From Adiantum capillus-veneris (lineage: Eukaryota; Streptophyta; Polypodiopsida; Polypodiales; Pteridaceae), in contig CM043959.1 in assembly GCA_014529385.2 (NCBI GenBank), positions 9,698,809-9,762,808 on the forward strand: a stretch of 64,000 nt of DNA, read 5' to 3'. This document shows positions 11,662-22,849 of the stretch, piece by piece; position 1 is the stretch's first letter, and each line of letters begins with the position of its first letter. A program made the translations under genes and the position numbers. The notes under the pieces are model-generated. The model saw nothing but the letters and a program-made list of their open reading frames with translations, searched no databases and was not told the origin of the DNA.

Positions 11662-11672
11662 ACCTCCCACTT
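11662..11672 (-). other. Polypurine tract of the nested Copia element
   Basis: On the minus strand AAGTGGGAGGT directly precedes the 3' LTR. This is the usual Copia plus-strand primer (family AGTGGGAG). Confidence 0.8.
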
Positions 11673-11999
11673 AAAGTCCAATGTGGTACTTTAAGTGTGA
11701 GAGAAGCTACTATACAAGCTAATATACAAGAGATGTAGAGAAGTGATGTACTACCCTACACCTAACTGCTTGCAAAAATGCACAAAGCTCTCTGAGGGAA
11801 GTCATTTTGTAAGTAGATCAGTAGGATTTTCTGTGGTGTGAACTTTGACAAGCTAAAGTTGCTTATCCTCGAGCCTTTCCCTGATGACATGATACTTCAC
11901 ATCCACATGCTTTGTCTTTGAGTGATAAACTAGATTGCGAGCCAATTGTATAGCACTTTGACTATCACAATATAACACAGGTGTCTCTTCTTTGATTCC

Positions 12000-14850
12000 C
12001 AAATCTGTTACTAGTTAATTAAGCAAAATTGATTCTTTGCATGCCTCTGATGCTGCAACATATTCAGCCTCTGTAGTAGAATGAGTAACACAATCTTGTA
12101 ATCTAGAACTCCATGATATTGCTCCACCAGCCAATGTAAAGACATACCTTGATGTAGACCTTCGGTTGTCTAAGTCACCTGCATAATCTGAGTCTGTAAA
12201 ACCCTTTACACTTAGCTCCTGACTCCCATAGCATATACGCATACTCTTTGTAGCTTTCAGGTATCTCAATATTCCTTTCACTGCCTCCCAATGTTTCTTG
12301 CCTGGGTTTGACATGTATGGACTTACTACTCCCACTGCAAAGGCAATTTCTAGGCGAGTAGAAATCATTGCATACATCAAACTACCCACTGCAGACGCAT
12401 ATGGAATCTTATCCATTTCAGCCTGTTCTTCCTCAGACACATGACAATCTTGTTTGCTAAGTTTCACATATGGTGGCAATGGAACACTCAATGCCTTTCC
12501 CTTCTCCATATTGAAACGTTGCAAAACCTTGTCAATATAATCTGTTTGAGATAACCAAATCAACTTCTTTGATCTGTCTCTCTCAATGCGCATACCAAGT
12601 ATATGACTTGCCTCACCCATGTCTTTCATGTCAAAAGATTTTGCCATCTTTGACTTCAAAGCTGAAATTTCTTCCAAGTGCTTGCCAGCAATCAATATGT
12701 CATCCACATACAAAATAAGGATCAGCCAACTGCCATCCTTAGCCTTCTTTGTATATAGACAGTGATCTAACTCGCTACGTTTGTAGCCTTGAGAAAGCAT
12801 AAACTTGTGGAACTTATGGTACCATGCCCTCGGTGATTGTTTTAATCCATAAAGACTCTTCAACAACTAGCAAACCAAATCTTCCTTGCCTTTCTCAACA
12901 AACCTTTCTGGCTGCTGCATGTAAATTTCCACATCGAAATCACCATGCAAGAATGCTTTCTTGACATCCATTTGGTGCAACACCAAATCTAATATGGCAA
13001 CCAATGCAAGAAAGCATCTCAACGTAGTCATCTTGACCACCGGAGAGAAGACTTCATCAAAGTCAATGCCTTGTTCTTGCTTAAAGCCCTTGGAAATTAG
13101 CCTTGCTTTGTACTTTGGCTGACTATCATGAGCGGTGATCTTATACCTGTAAACCCATTTACAAGGTAGAGCCTTTTTGCCCTGTGGTAATTTAACTAGC
13201 TTCCATGTTTGGTTTTTATGCAGAGATGTCATCTCTGACTGCATGGCCAATTGCCAATTCTCGGAGTCCTTCATTTGCACTGCTTCCTTGTAACATGAAG
13301 GCTCATTGTAATCAGTCAACATGACATAGCTCATAGATGGAACAAACCGATCAGCAGGTCGTGATATCAGTCCCGATTTACACAAAATAGGTGGCTGAGG
13401 CTCAGCCACAACCTATTGTTCCATTCTATCCTATCCTTACTCCTCTTGAGCCCTGACATTTTGTCTTGCACATGCAGGTCCATCTTCTTGGAAGACAACT
13501 CTTCTAATCTCCTCAACCCTCTGTGGTTTAGAATGATATTTGGCTTCATTAAAGTGAACATCATTGCTGCGGATAACCTTTCTGGATTCGGGATCCCAAA
13601 GTCTGTACCCCATCTCACCAGAATTACCATAGCCTAGAAAGATGCACTTTCTACTCTTTGGCTCAAGCTTGTTCCTAAATTCCTTTGGAACATGAGTATA
13701 TGCCTCACAGCCAAAGACTCTGAGATGCTTGTATGAGGGAATTTTGCCTGACCATACCATCTCTGCCACCACTGAATCCTTTTGGAAAACCTTGCTAGGA
13801 GATCTATTTATAAGATGAACAGTTGTTGATACAGCTTCAACCCAAAACCCATTTGGCAATTGTGCATTAGACAACATACTTCTGACCTTCTCTTGTATGG
13901 TCCTATTCATCCTCTCAACAACACCATTTTGACGAGGATTGTAAGGAGCAGTAAGTTCACGTTTTATACCTTTTGACTCACAAAAGTCCTGAAAGGCCTT
14001 TGAAACATACTCTTCACCATTGTCAGTGCGTAAGAATTTAAGCTTCTTGCCACTCTGATTCTCCACAAGTGTCACAAACGTTTTGAAAACACTAAATGAT
14101 TCATCCTTGTGCTCGAGAAAGTAAACCCATACTTTCCTTGAGTAATCATCTATAAATGACATAAAGTAAGAAGCTCCCCCTAGAGATAGGTTAGGCATAG
14201 GTCCACACAAATCACTATGAACAAGTGCCAACTGTGTATCTCTTCTACTGCTTCTATGCTTATGTGGCTGCTGTGTTTGCTTACCATACAGACAATGTTC
14301 ACACAATTCAAAATCATTAAATGACAAGCCAGGAAAATAACTAGAACGAGACAAGATTTCCTTCTTGGACATATGTCCTAACCGGCTATGCCACAAAGAA
14401 ACGTTCGGCTGCTCGGTTACATTGATTACATTTTTAGAGACATTTGATACATAGATCATGTAAAGTCCTCCAGACTTTACTCCATGTGCGGCTGTCATAG
14501 AAACCTTGGATATCTTCCACATGTTCTGTCCAAAAGTGGTGACGTAGCCAGCATCATCAAGTAAACCTGTGTTGATCAAGCTCTTTGTAATTGCGGGAAC
14601 ATGTCTCACATTCTTCAGCGCGTGAAAGAAGAGCCATTCTGAAACTTCAATTGAACATCTCCAACACCTAAGATCTCACATGTCTTCCCATTGCCTAGCC
14701 GAACATGATCTTTAGTGGTCACATAATCTGTTTTTTTTGTACCAACACGTGCCAAATCTGCTTCTTCCACAATGGGAAATTGGTTCCATCCATCTTCGTG
14801 ATATTGTAAAGAGCAGTGTCTTGTGATCCAGCCATAACTACGCTTCACAG
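12000..14850 (-). pseudogene. Nested Copia pol: integrase, reverse transcriptase, RNase H
   Basis: From the 5' side (high coordinates): a pre-integrase zinc block (WHSRLGHMSKKE ... CEHCLYGKQ) near 14380-14280, integrase core with HSDLCGP, RTDNGEEY and NGVVERMN (the DDE residues) to about 13850, a linker, reverse transcriptase about 13250-12650 with KAFLHGD and the active-site YVDD near 12680, then RNase H to about 12030 with TDSDYAGD and TEAEYVA. The order integrase before reverse transcriptase defines Copia. Broken by a few breaks; the integrase core is the best kept part. Confidence 0.9.
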
Positions 14851-15877
14851 TAGTTTACTTTCTTGGGAAAAATTCGGCAGAGTTTCCCCTGTAAACTGAC
14901 CTCTGAACCAATATCAACCTGTCAAATGAACCAAGAAAGCTTCAGATTCTGCAGAAATTTTGGCAGAGTCTCCTTTGTAAAATGGCTCTGGTGTACTCAA
15001 AAACAGACCAAAAATAGCTCAAAAAACCACTGTCTCTCTAACACTGTAAGTTGTGGGTAAACCTGTCCTGCACCTGTACTATCTCTCACTGTCCTGTAAG
15101 CATAGACTGCGACAATGCCTCAATGGTAGTAAAGCAAAGATGCAATCCCAACTGTCTAACTCATAGTCAATACATCCTAGCTGCCTATCTAAGGGTGCTC
15201 GAGGGATCGCTTCAAGAGTTGTATCACCGAAAGGATCTCAACATTCGAGAATCCCCCAGCTCAATAAAACCTCACTCGACCCTCAACAAAGGCTGCAGTA
15301 AATCTGACAGTACATAGACTTCCCACAAAGTCATACATCCACAAATTTCCCATTGTATGCTATAACCGCTGCGGCAGTTGTTTGCTGCGTGACTCACAGC
15401 CAGCAAACCCTCAACAGACATACATCATCTCTAACAATACATCCCATCTGGAAGTACCTGCAATGTCAGGATGAAATCTGGAATATCAAGCAGCAAACAC
15501 AAGCTACCTGATGAACTAGTGGATGTCGCCTACAGTCTGTGTGTAGATGCACCCGTGTCGTCTGTGTAGGTGCGCCCGTGTCATATGTGACACACCTCCA
15601 AGAATTGTGAGCCGTCCTTCGTTGTGTAGACAGCCACAAATCAGCACTCTGGAAGTGCAGATATCCTCAGCACTTGCAGTAGTAGGCCGAAACCCCAAAT
15701 TTGCAGAGTCCGATATGCACCCGCCAAGACCACGTAGTCGAAAATGGCATGCGCAAAACTTTGTCGAAGCCGAACGATGGCCGAGATTTAGGGCCGTGTC
15801 TTCGCCTATCAAATCTCACTCCAATCTGAGCAGGTGACTCTAGCTTCCTGCAATGCTGCCCCGAGCCTCGATCTGAG
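14851..15877 (-). other. 5' interior of nested Copia, no recognisable gag core
   Basis: Between the pol remnant and the primer binding site I see no Gag fold or zinc knuckle. A short stretch near 14780-14840 resembles the first residues of a Copia Gag. The rest looks like leader sequence. Frames on the plus strand here are unsupported. Confidence 0.5.
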
Positions 15878-15889
15878 CTTTGATACCAG
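15878..15889 (-). other. Primer binding site of the nested Copia element
   Basis: Reads TGGTATCAAAGC on the minus strand, one base from the LTR; initiator tRNA-Met type. Confidence 0.88.
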
Positions 15890-15890
15890 T

Positions 15891-16082
15891 TGAAGGAGTA
15901 CCAGTGGAAGTGCGACGCGAGAGAGAGTGCAAGAAGAAGAGCACGACGATATGGTGAACTCGCTCTACTGTAATGTGTAGAGCATAGTGAGTTTTTATTA
16001 GGTTTTAACAAAATAATATGTGTACATACCTAGCGGCCCGCCCACTTACCTAGGCGACCACATTGGGCTTTATACCCCAACA
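15891..16082 (-). repeat. 5' LTR of the nested Copia element
   Basis: 192 bp, same ends as 11470-11661. Because the element is on the minus strand, this right-hand copy is the 5' LTR that would hold the promoter. Confidence 0.92.
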
Positions 16083-16087
16083 AGGGG

Positions 16088-16229
16088 TCTTGAGCTTATA
16101 TGTGAAGCTACTCAATATATGGGTTCTCTATATATAGCACACAGGTCCCCTCTATATATACATCATCTCATGTGTGTATTCTAAACACTTTGGGGTTCTA
16201 TTTCTATGCTCTCTCTTTCTCTCTCAACA
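16088..16229 (+). repeat. 3' LTR (142 bp) of the non-autonomous element
   Basis: Direct repeat of 8908-9049, preceded by the G-rich tract that the Copia insertion split, and followed by the TATAA duplication. Confidence 0.9.
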
Positions 16230-17100
16230 TATAAAAGTAAAATAGAATTCATTACACCATGGGGATGTTTTGCATTTTGAGTCATGCATGCATTTTGGCC
16301 TAACTAATGCACTAGAAGCCTTCCAACGGTTCATGAATTTTGTGCTCCAAGATTTTTTTGGGAATCCGATAAGGGTGATCATTGATGAAATTTGTATTTA
16401 TAGTCTTTACATGTGAAAAAGGTAGAAGAAGAAATGCAGCACCTAGACAACCTTGGGAGGCAACTCAACCCAAACAAGTGCCACATCGGGAAAGAAAAAT
16501 TCAATTTGATTAGACAGAGGATATTACAAAGAGGAATTGAAGTGGATGCATCCAAGACAAAAGCTCTCATGGAAATATCATCACCGAGAAGCATCAAGGA
16601 GGTTACATCATTTATCCACAAGATGAAGTACATGGCAAGGTTCATTCATTTGGCTTCTGAGTTTTTGCAACCAATCCAAAAGCTAACACAACAAGTAGAT
16701 TTTTCATCATGTGATGATTTAGAGGGGCATAATGAGCTTACAACGTTAATGCCACCGTGTTGGGATCTTCCTTTCTTTGTAGATCCAAGTGTGGATATGG
16801 AAACAAAAGGAGCCATTCTTCTATAGTAAGATCCACATAGTAGTCAAATGAGACCACTGTACTTTGTTGGTAGGGTAGTATAAATGAATGAGAAAGGGTA
16901 TAATGATGCTTAATTAATGGTGCTTGCAATGATTATTTCAATAAGAAAATTTAGGTCTTATCTTTTGCCTAAACCATTTGTCATCCTTACTACAAAACAC
17001 CTGTTGCCTTGGGTAGTGGTTGATGGAATTGCAGGGATATGAGTACACATTAAAAGTAGAAGCTAGTGTGAGATCCCAATTGGAAAAAATTCTTACCTAT
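16230..17100 (+). pseudogene. Tat-B reverse transcriptase, right part, and first RNase H
   Basis: Resumes the palm domain with IEFITPWG, MHFGLTNAL and EAFQRFMN (16240-16350), then the connection region (LNPNKCHIG, GIEVDASKTKAL, a family motif 'gi.vdp.Ki.ai') and RNase H near 16740-17040 (FFVDPSVD, LTTKHLLPW). The same connection region occurs in Tat-C at 28105-28300, almost word for word. Broken. Confidence 0.85.
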
Positions 17101-17144
17101 CGAGCTCATAAGAAGAACAACAAAGTGCCTAGTTTTAATTCGAT

Positions 17145-17655
17145 TTCTCCACCACCGCCCAAAGTTCTCTCAAATGCCTACACTCTATTCTTTGATGGCG
17201 CTTTTTGAAGAGCCACAGGTGTGGGGGGGTTGGTCTTATTTTGGTGAGCTCAAAAGGAGAAGTGGTGATGATGAAAGAGAAAGTGAATCTAGAAGGATCG
17301 ACAAGTAACAAAATGAAGCAGAGTACAATGTTCTACTCAGTGGGTCGAAGATGTGCTTAGCCAAAAAGATACAATGACTTATGGTGAAAGGTGATGATTT
17401 TCTAATTGTAAAACAAATTCTTGGTATTTGGGCTTGTAAGAATGAAAGGCTTAGATCCAAAATTTCTAACATTCATAATTTTTTTGCAAAATCTAAAGAA
17501 GTACAACTCTATCACATCCCTAGAAAATAAAATCATGATGTAGACTTACTAGCTCAACAAGCAATCTCAGGTCAAAATGAAGTGCAAATCATCATTATAG
17601 GTGCAACAATGAAGGAGCCACAATATGCAGACATGGAGTATTTAGCACCTATAAT
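17145..17655 (+). pseudogene. Tat-B second RNase H-like domain
   Basis: TLFFDGAF (17180-17205) opens an RNase H-type fold seen as ggGLvL.sp.Ge, LEGSTSN..AEY..LLSGL, LMVKGDDFLIVKQI and a closing HIPR.NHDVDLLA block near 17510-17555. The matching domain in Tat-C (33290-33700) is better kept. A second RNase H between the ordinary RNase H and integrase is known from plant Tat elements. Ends at the boundary of a 526-bp insertion. Broken. Confidence 0.8.
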
Positions 17656-18181
17656 TACATTAGGAAGAGAATGGGTTCTAGGAGAGCCCCTTAATCTGGC
17701 AATTTAAGGAAGTCAAACCTTTAGTATTAAGAAAGTAATCAAAGGACAGCGTTTGAACTCAAACAGGCAAAACGGCTAGTTTATTGAATTCAAAGTTCCC
17801 TCCCGAAATGGAATTTAAAATCTAGCGGGTTAAACCATAGCATGTAGCATATCTAGCTATGGAAAGAGATCAACGCGTAGATTGCAGATCTATGATCTCC
17901 GCTCAAATCGGAGATCAAATGTGGGAGTTATGGAAGGCCAAAAATCATAAAACTTTCCACCTTTTTGAGCGGAGATCAAATGTGGAAGTTATGGAAGGCC
18001 AAAAATCATAAAACTTTTCACCTTCTTTTTGGGGGAAAAAGTGCATCCTTTGACCACTCTTACACATCTCTTACACATCCACCATTCTTGCAAACATGGA
18101 ATACACCTATTCATCAAAATGTTAACCACCTCCATAATCTCATGGCAAATAAAGAGGCCCTCCTACACCCCATCCTTTTCC
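17656..18181. mobile_element. Unclassified 526-bp insertion in Tat-B
   Basis: Tat-B and Tat-C agree up to LAP(I/M) and again from the NY/DYIL region, but Tat-B carries about 526 extra bases between them. TAAT at 17652-17655 and 18182-18185 is a possible 4-bp target duplication. The piece has no terminal inverted repeat, LTR or reverse transcriptase that I can see. It contains a 61-bp tandem duplication. Tat-C supplies the empty site. Confidence 0.6.
17904..18025. repeat. 61-bp tandem duplication
   Basis: GGAGATCAAATGTGG starts at 17910 and 17971, each followed by AGTTATGGAAGGCCAAAAAT. Only a few bases differ between the copies, so the duplication is younger than the surrounding element. Confidence 0.9.
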
Positions 18182-18185
18182 TAAT

Positions 18186-19040
18186 GACTACATCTTGGAG
18201 GGAGAATTTCCAAATATTTCACAATAGCACAAAGAAAAAGGTTCATCAAGAAGGAAAGCTCATTTCTTTGAATTGGTTTGAGGGAGCCTTCCATCAAAAG
18301 GGTGAGGATCTTGTTTGTAGACAAGTGCCATGCATGAAATCTTGATGAAAGGGTTGCATGAAGAATCTTGTGGGGGTCATTTTTCGCATGAGATAGCAAT
18401 CAAAAAAAACTTGTTAGTTGGGTATGTTTTGCCAAGTATGCATGTGGATCTCCAACATTGGTGTAAAAGTTGCCACTATTGCAATATTAATGGAAAAAAA
18501 AGGTTACTATATGGACCTCAAGCACTAGTCATTTCCTGTGGTCCTTTTGAAAATGGGGAATTGATGCTATGGGTCTATTGCCTAGAACAAAAAATGGTAA
18601 ACTATATATCCTTCTTGATATCAACTATATGAAAAGATGGATAGAAGCACAAAGTGTAGCATGAGTAAATGAAAAGATAGTGGGGAGGTTTGTCTGCACT
18701 CTGATCTGTTCTAGGTTTGGTATACCTCTTGAAATTGTCTCTGATAACGGAAGTGTGTGATGAGCTTAAAATTCACCATATACATAGGACACCATATTAT
18801 CCTTACTCAAATGGTTTGGTTGACAAAGCTATAACGGGATTATTGCAGGAAATTACAAAAAATGGAAAAAAGTAATCCAAAGTCATGGGATGGTTTCTTG
18901 GATGGGGCATTATGGGAATTTAGGACAACTTACAAAGATGCTACACAATTCACTCCCTTCCACTTAGTGTATGGACAAGAAGTTTTGCAACCAGTAAAAC
19001 TTCACATTCCTCTCAAGGGTTTCTCCATCCAATATTCCCC
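18186..19040 (+). pseudogene. Tat-B integrase
   Basis: The HHCC finger region (GLHEESCGGHFSHE ... CKSCHYC) lies near 18340-18485, followed by the core with SDNGS (near 18750) and HRTPYYPYSNGLVDK (near 18780-18830), then FLDGALWEFRTTYKDATQFTPFHLVYG and QEVLQPV. These are standard gypsy integrase landmarks. The domain ends at an AT-rich inserted repeat, and sequence resembling its C-terminal tail resumes after Copia-A at 24417. Broken. Confidence 0.85.
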
Positions 19041-19044
19041 TATA

Positions 19045-19295
19045 GTGCGTTCGTGGGGTATTAAAAAAAAACCTCTTTTAACATCTTTAAATGAGTAAAA
19101 TGACCCCTTATTTTAGAATTTTCTTCCAAAATTGAATATAAAAACTCCTTATTTTAATGTATCTCTGTTAAATTTCCTAAAAAACTTTACATATTAAAAC
19201 CTCCTTTCAAACTCACGTTATACATTAACATAATTACATAGTGCAGCCCCCGAGACATTCCTACTAAAAATCTTACAGGAAATTAGGAACATAAG
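19045..19295. repeat. AT-rich dispersed repeat, copy 1
   Basis: Roughly 65-70% similar to 58855-59031: both run from an A-rich start through 'aaacctcctttcaaactc.c.t.atac' to a C-rich block near 'tgcagcccccgag / tggaccccttgag'. It interrupts Tat-B integrase and is followed directly by Copia-A. Class unknown. Confidence 0.55.
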
Positions 19296-19524
19296 TGTTG
19301 GAATTAGGGTTGCAAAGAAATGGACACAGCTGGGAGAAGACGAAGGAAGCTCAAGGCACACAATAGAGAGTGTGTTACTAAGTGTGCAATGGAAAGATAG
19401 ATAGCACTAGAGTGATGGGCGTATGTACAATGCTCGGGGCAAAAAAAAAACTCCTGAAGAGGGAAAAATACCCTAGTGGTCCTAGTGTGTTCACACACAT
19501 CACTACCACATGTATATGGTAACA
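19296..19524 (-). repeat. 3' LTR of Copia-A
   Basis: TGTTGGAATTAGGG at the left and GGTAACA at the right; pairs with 24184-24411. Confidence 0.92.
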
Positions 19525-19536
19525 GATCCCCCCTGG
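19525..19536 (-). other. Polypurine tract of Copia-A
   Basis: Minus strand CCAGGGGGGATC, abutting the 3' LTR. The same tract stands in Copia-G next to 45954. Confidence 0.82.
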
Positions 19537-19699
19537 AGTGATGCGGTGAACGAAAGCTGTCACATGAGTAGAGACAAGTGCCATGCCTTGAGGACATGAT
19601 CAGTCCACAAAGGGGAGTAACCCCAAAGCTTTGCAGAAAGCTTCAAGCTTCTCACGAGACAATGCCTTTGTGAAAAGATCTGCAAGGTTGTCTTGTGTT

Positions 19700-22600
19700 G
19701 GCACATAAGCCAAGCTGATCCCTCCTGTTCAAAGCCTCTCCCTGACATAGTGGTAATGCACCTCAATGTGCTTTGTGCGAGCATGAAAAACTGGGTTCCT
19801 CACAACTGCCAATGCGCTCTGACTGTCAGTGTAGATAGTGTTGGCAGTGTGTTGTCCAACACCCAAATCAGCCATAAGGCATCTGAGCCATACACACTCA
19901 ACCGTAACTGTGAAGACTGCCGTGTACTCAACCTCACAACTCCAAGTGGCCACAGTGGGTTGCTTCTTGCTCAACCATGATATACATGAACTGCCAAGCA
20001 TGAAACAAAAACCACTTGTGGACATTCGCGTGTCAAAACAACCAGCCCAATCTGAGTCCGAAAAAGCATGTAGGTCTAGCGGAAATGATCCACCTTGGGA
20101 TAAAACAAGCCAAGATGTAAAGTGCCACTAACGTAGCGAAAAATCGTCTTGACAGCCTGCCAATGCTTAGACCCTAGGCTATGCATAAATCTGCTGACTT
20201 GTGAGACTGCAAACTGAATATTTGACCTCGTGTTGCATACATAAATGATGCAGCCAACAACCGTTTGGTAAAGAGTGACATCAGCAAGATCGCCAACATC
20301 ATGTAGACTCAACTTCAATCCTGTTTCCATGGGAGTGGCAATATGTTTGCAATCCTCAAGTCCAAACTTACATAGCAATGGTTCTATGTAACTTTTCTCA
20401 CACAAGGCAATACCACCATCACACTGCTTAAACTATAGGCCCAAATAATGATGCAACAGGCCCAAATATTTCATCTTGAAAGTAGCATTCAAATCAGCCT
20501 TTAACTCAGCAATATGTCTCTCATTTGGTCCATTGATCATCAAATCATCTACATAAAGAACCACAATGAGAAGTACATCACCCTCACACTTTACAAACAA
20601 TGTGCTTTCTGTTGGACTGTTACAAAAGCCTTTTTTAATCAAATGAGTGTCATATTTCTCATACCAAGCATGAGGAGATTGCTTCAACCCATACAAAGCC
20701 TTCTTACAACTGCACACTTTGTTCTCTTGTCCTTTTATGACAAATCCGCGAGGCTGTGTTACATAAACTTCCTCAAATATGTCACCATTCAAGAAAGTAG
20801 TAAAAATGTCTATTTGATGTACATCCCAACCGAAATGATCTTCCAATGCACATAGAAAATGCACAGTAGTCATATGACAAGTGGGAGCAAAAGTCTCTTC
20901 ATAATCTATGCCTTTTTGTTGTGCATAACCCTTTGCATCAAGTCGAGCCTTATGGCAATTGATCTCACCATCCGGCTTGCGTTTCACCTTAGAGACCCAC
21001 TTCAAACCAATGGCCTTTTTCCCAGGAGTCAAATCACATAAAGTCCATGTGTTTTTTTCTATAAGTGCATCATATTGTGATTGCATGGCAACCATCCAAT
21101 TTTTGGAATTTTGTGCTTCGTCAAAAGACAGAGGTTCTTCAACATCATGTAAGCTAGACACAACCAAAGCATAACAATCTGATGCATAAGATGCATGGCA
21201 AGATCCTGAATGAGTATGACAGACAAAGATACATCAAATTTACTACCACGCAATGTATGCATGAGCCATTTTGGCATACCTCTAGCCTGCTCATTTTCAA
21301 CCCTTTCCTCATCAAGTACATCATGTACATCTGCATCAGTAATAGGTTGATCTGTAACATTTTTTGAAACCCCCATAGGGTGTACATTTGCCTCATTTGA
21401 GTTTACATTCAAACTTCACCACTAAAAAGAGGCAACAAAGTGTCATAAATGTCTTGTGAGCTTACATTGCCGTCTCTAGTACATGGCAACAAGGGCTGAA
21501 CAGAATCTTCCACAAACACCACATCTCGTGAAATCAAAATACACTTTGTTTGCCGATGATACGTACAACCTGTAACCTTTGCTTTCAACACTATAACCAA
21601 TAAAAATACATTTGACAGCCTTATCATCCAATTTTTTGTGTTGCACTTGTAGCACTAAACCATAAGCCAAACAACCAAAAACATGCATGTGCACAATAGA
21701 TGGCTTTCTATCATGCCATGATTTGTATGGAGTCATAGACTGCAACGCTTTCATTGGACACCTGTTGAGTACAGAAGTGGCACACATGACAGCCTCGAGC
21801 CAAAACAAATGTGGTAAAGCTTGACTCTTGACCATACATCCTGCCATTTCCGTAAGGGACCTATTTTTCCTCTCAGCAACACCATTTTTCCGAGGCGTAT
21901 ATAGAACTGTACATTGGTGTTTTATCCCACAACTAGCCAGAAATGCATTAAATTCATGAGACATATTATACTTCCTCCCTTGATCAGAACGGAGGGTGCC
22001 CATAGTACATTTCGAGACATTTTCAGCCATGGCTAGAAATTGTTTGAAGCACATAAAAACTTCGGACTTCGCTTTAAGCGGAAATACCCATGCATGCCTG
22101 GAGTAGTCATCAATGAAAGTCACGAAGTAAAGGTAATTGCCGAAGGACAGAGTTTGCATGGGCCCACAAACATCACTATGCACAAGCTGCAACCTGCATG
22201 TGGCCCGAATTGAACCATCCTTTGGAAACTTAGAACGCTGCATCTTACCCAAAATACAGCCTTCATAAAGATGTTTGATAGGTGCTTCAAGAGGCGGAAA
22301 AGAAGCAACCATATCAGATTTTTGCAAACGCAATAAACTGGTAAAATTCAGATGCCCAAAACGTGCATGCCAAAATTTTGCATCTGAAATAGTCCTTGAA
22401 TCTGCAACTGCATTTGAAAAATTTTTCCACACTTGTCATACAAAGTGAGCTTATACAGCCCATGGCATAAAAGGCCAGATGCAACATTTTCATCACCAAA
22501 ACTGAGATTATGAACTATATATTTTCCATCCACAAATTTGACTACAAGTCCAAGTCTAGCAAGTGTAGATACAGGCAAAAGATTCTTGTTGATCCCCGGT

Positions 22601-22800
22601 ACATAAATCACATCAACAAGTGTGAAAGCACTGCCATTTGCAGTAGTGAGCACAATCTTTCCAACCCCCTGAACCGGATAAGAGGCATTGTTGGCGCAAG
22701 TGACTAAATTCCCATGAGGGGCAGACTCAAGAGAGATGAACAATTCACGATGTTAGGTAATGTGCTTTGTAGCACCGTTGTTGAAATACCACACATGTGA
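19700..22800 (-). pseudogene. Copia-A pol: protease, integrase, RT, RNase H
   Basis: From high to low coordinates: protease-like block and pre-integrase region (about 22750-22350), integrase (HARFGHLNF, VHSDVCGPM, FIDDYSRHAW, NGVAERKN; about 22370-21750), reverse transcriptase about 21110-20440 with WTLCDLTPGKKAIG, FLNGDI and the active-site LYVDD, then RNase H about 20270-19740 with WSCEVEY and IYTDSQSALAV. The gene order is Copia. Best-kept blocks are the reverse transcriptase and the integrase core. Broken by several breaks. Confidence 0.9.
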
Positions 22801-22849
22801 ATCTATAGCAACTGACAATCATGCATCATGGACAATAGGATTGTAAGTG

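Larger units (their letters stand above)
11470..16082 (-). mobile_element. Ty1/copia element nested in the non-autonomous element
   Basis: Minus-strand Copia element of 4613 bp with two 192-bp LTRs (11470-11661 and 15891-16082; about 11 mismatches, near 6%). The right LTR is the 5' LTR. Next to it on the minus strand is TGGTATCAAAGC, an initiator-tRNA-Met type primer binding site, and next to the left LTR is a purine tract. Flanks GGGGG (11465-11469) and AGGGG (16083-16087) are a likely near-perfect target duplication. Order integrase, reverse transcriptase, RNase H is Copia. Motifs resemble the Tork group. Broken, with several breaks, and without a recognisable complete gag. LTR divergence is lower than that of its host element, as nesting requires. 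Confidence 0.92.
8908..16229 (+). mobile_element. Non-autonomous LTR element with 142-bp LTRs, interrupted by Copia
   Basis: Two direct 142-bp repeats (8908-9049 and 16088-16229) with about 10-12 mismatches flank an interior that starts with a TGGTATCAGAGC primer binding site and ends in a G-rich purine tract. Five-base target duplications TATAA lie at 8903-8907 and 16230-16234. Leaving out the nested Copia element (11470-16082), the element is about 2.7 kb. It has no recognisable gag or pol and consists largely of three tandem arrays. By size, short LTRs and lack of genes it resembles TRIM/SMART-type elements, though longer than usual. It probably moved using proteins of a Copia element. Structurally whole apart from the insertion. 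Confidence 0.9.

Noticed and set aside
15547-15837. 96-codon plus-strand frame opposite a minus-strand frame in the nested Copia
   Set aside because: It lies in the leader of a minus-strand element and has no motif; overlap of open frames on both strands reflects composition.
20514-21041. Plus-strand frames of 60-113 codons over Copia-A
   Set aside because: They are antisense to the reverse transcriptase region and have no motif of their own.
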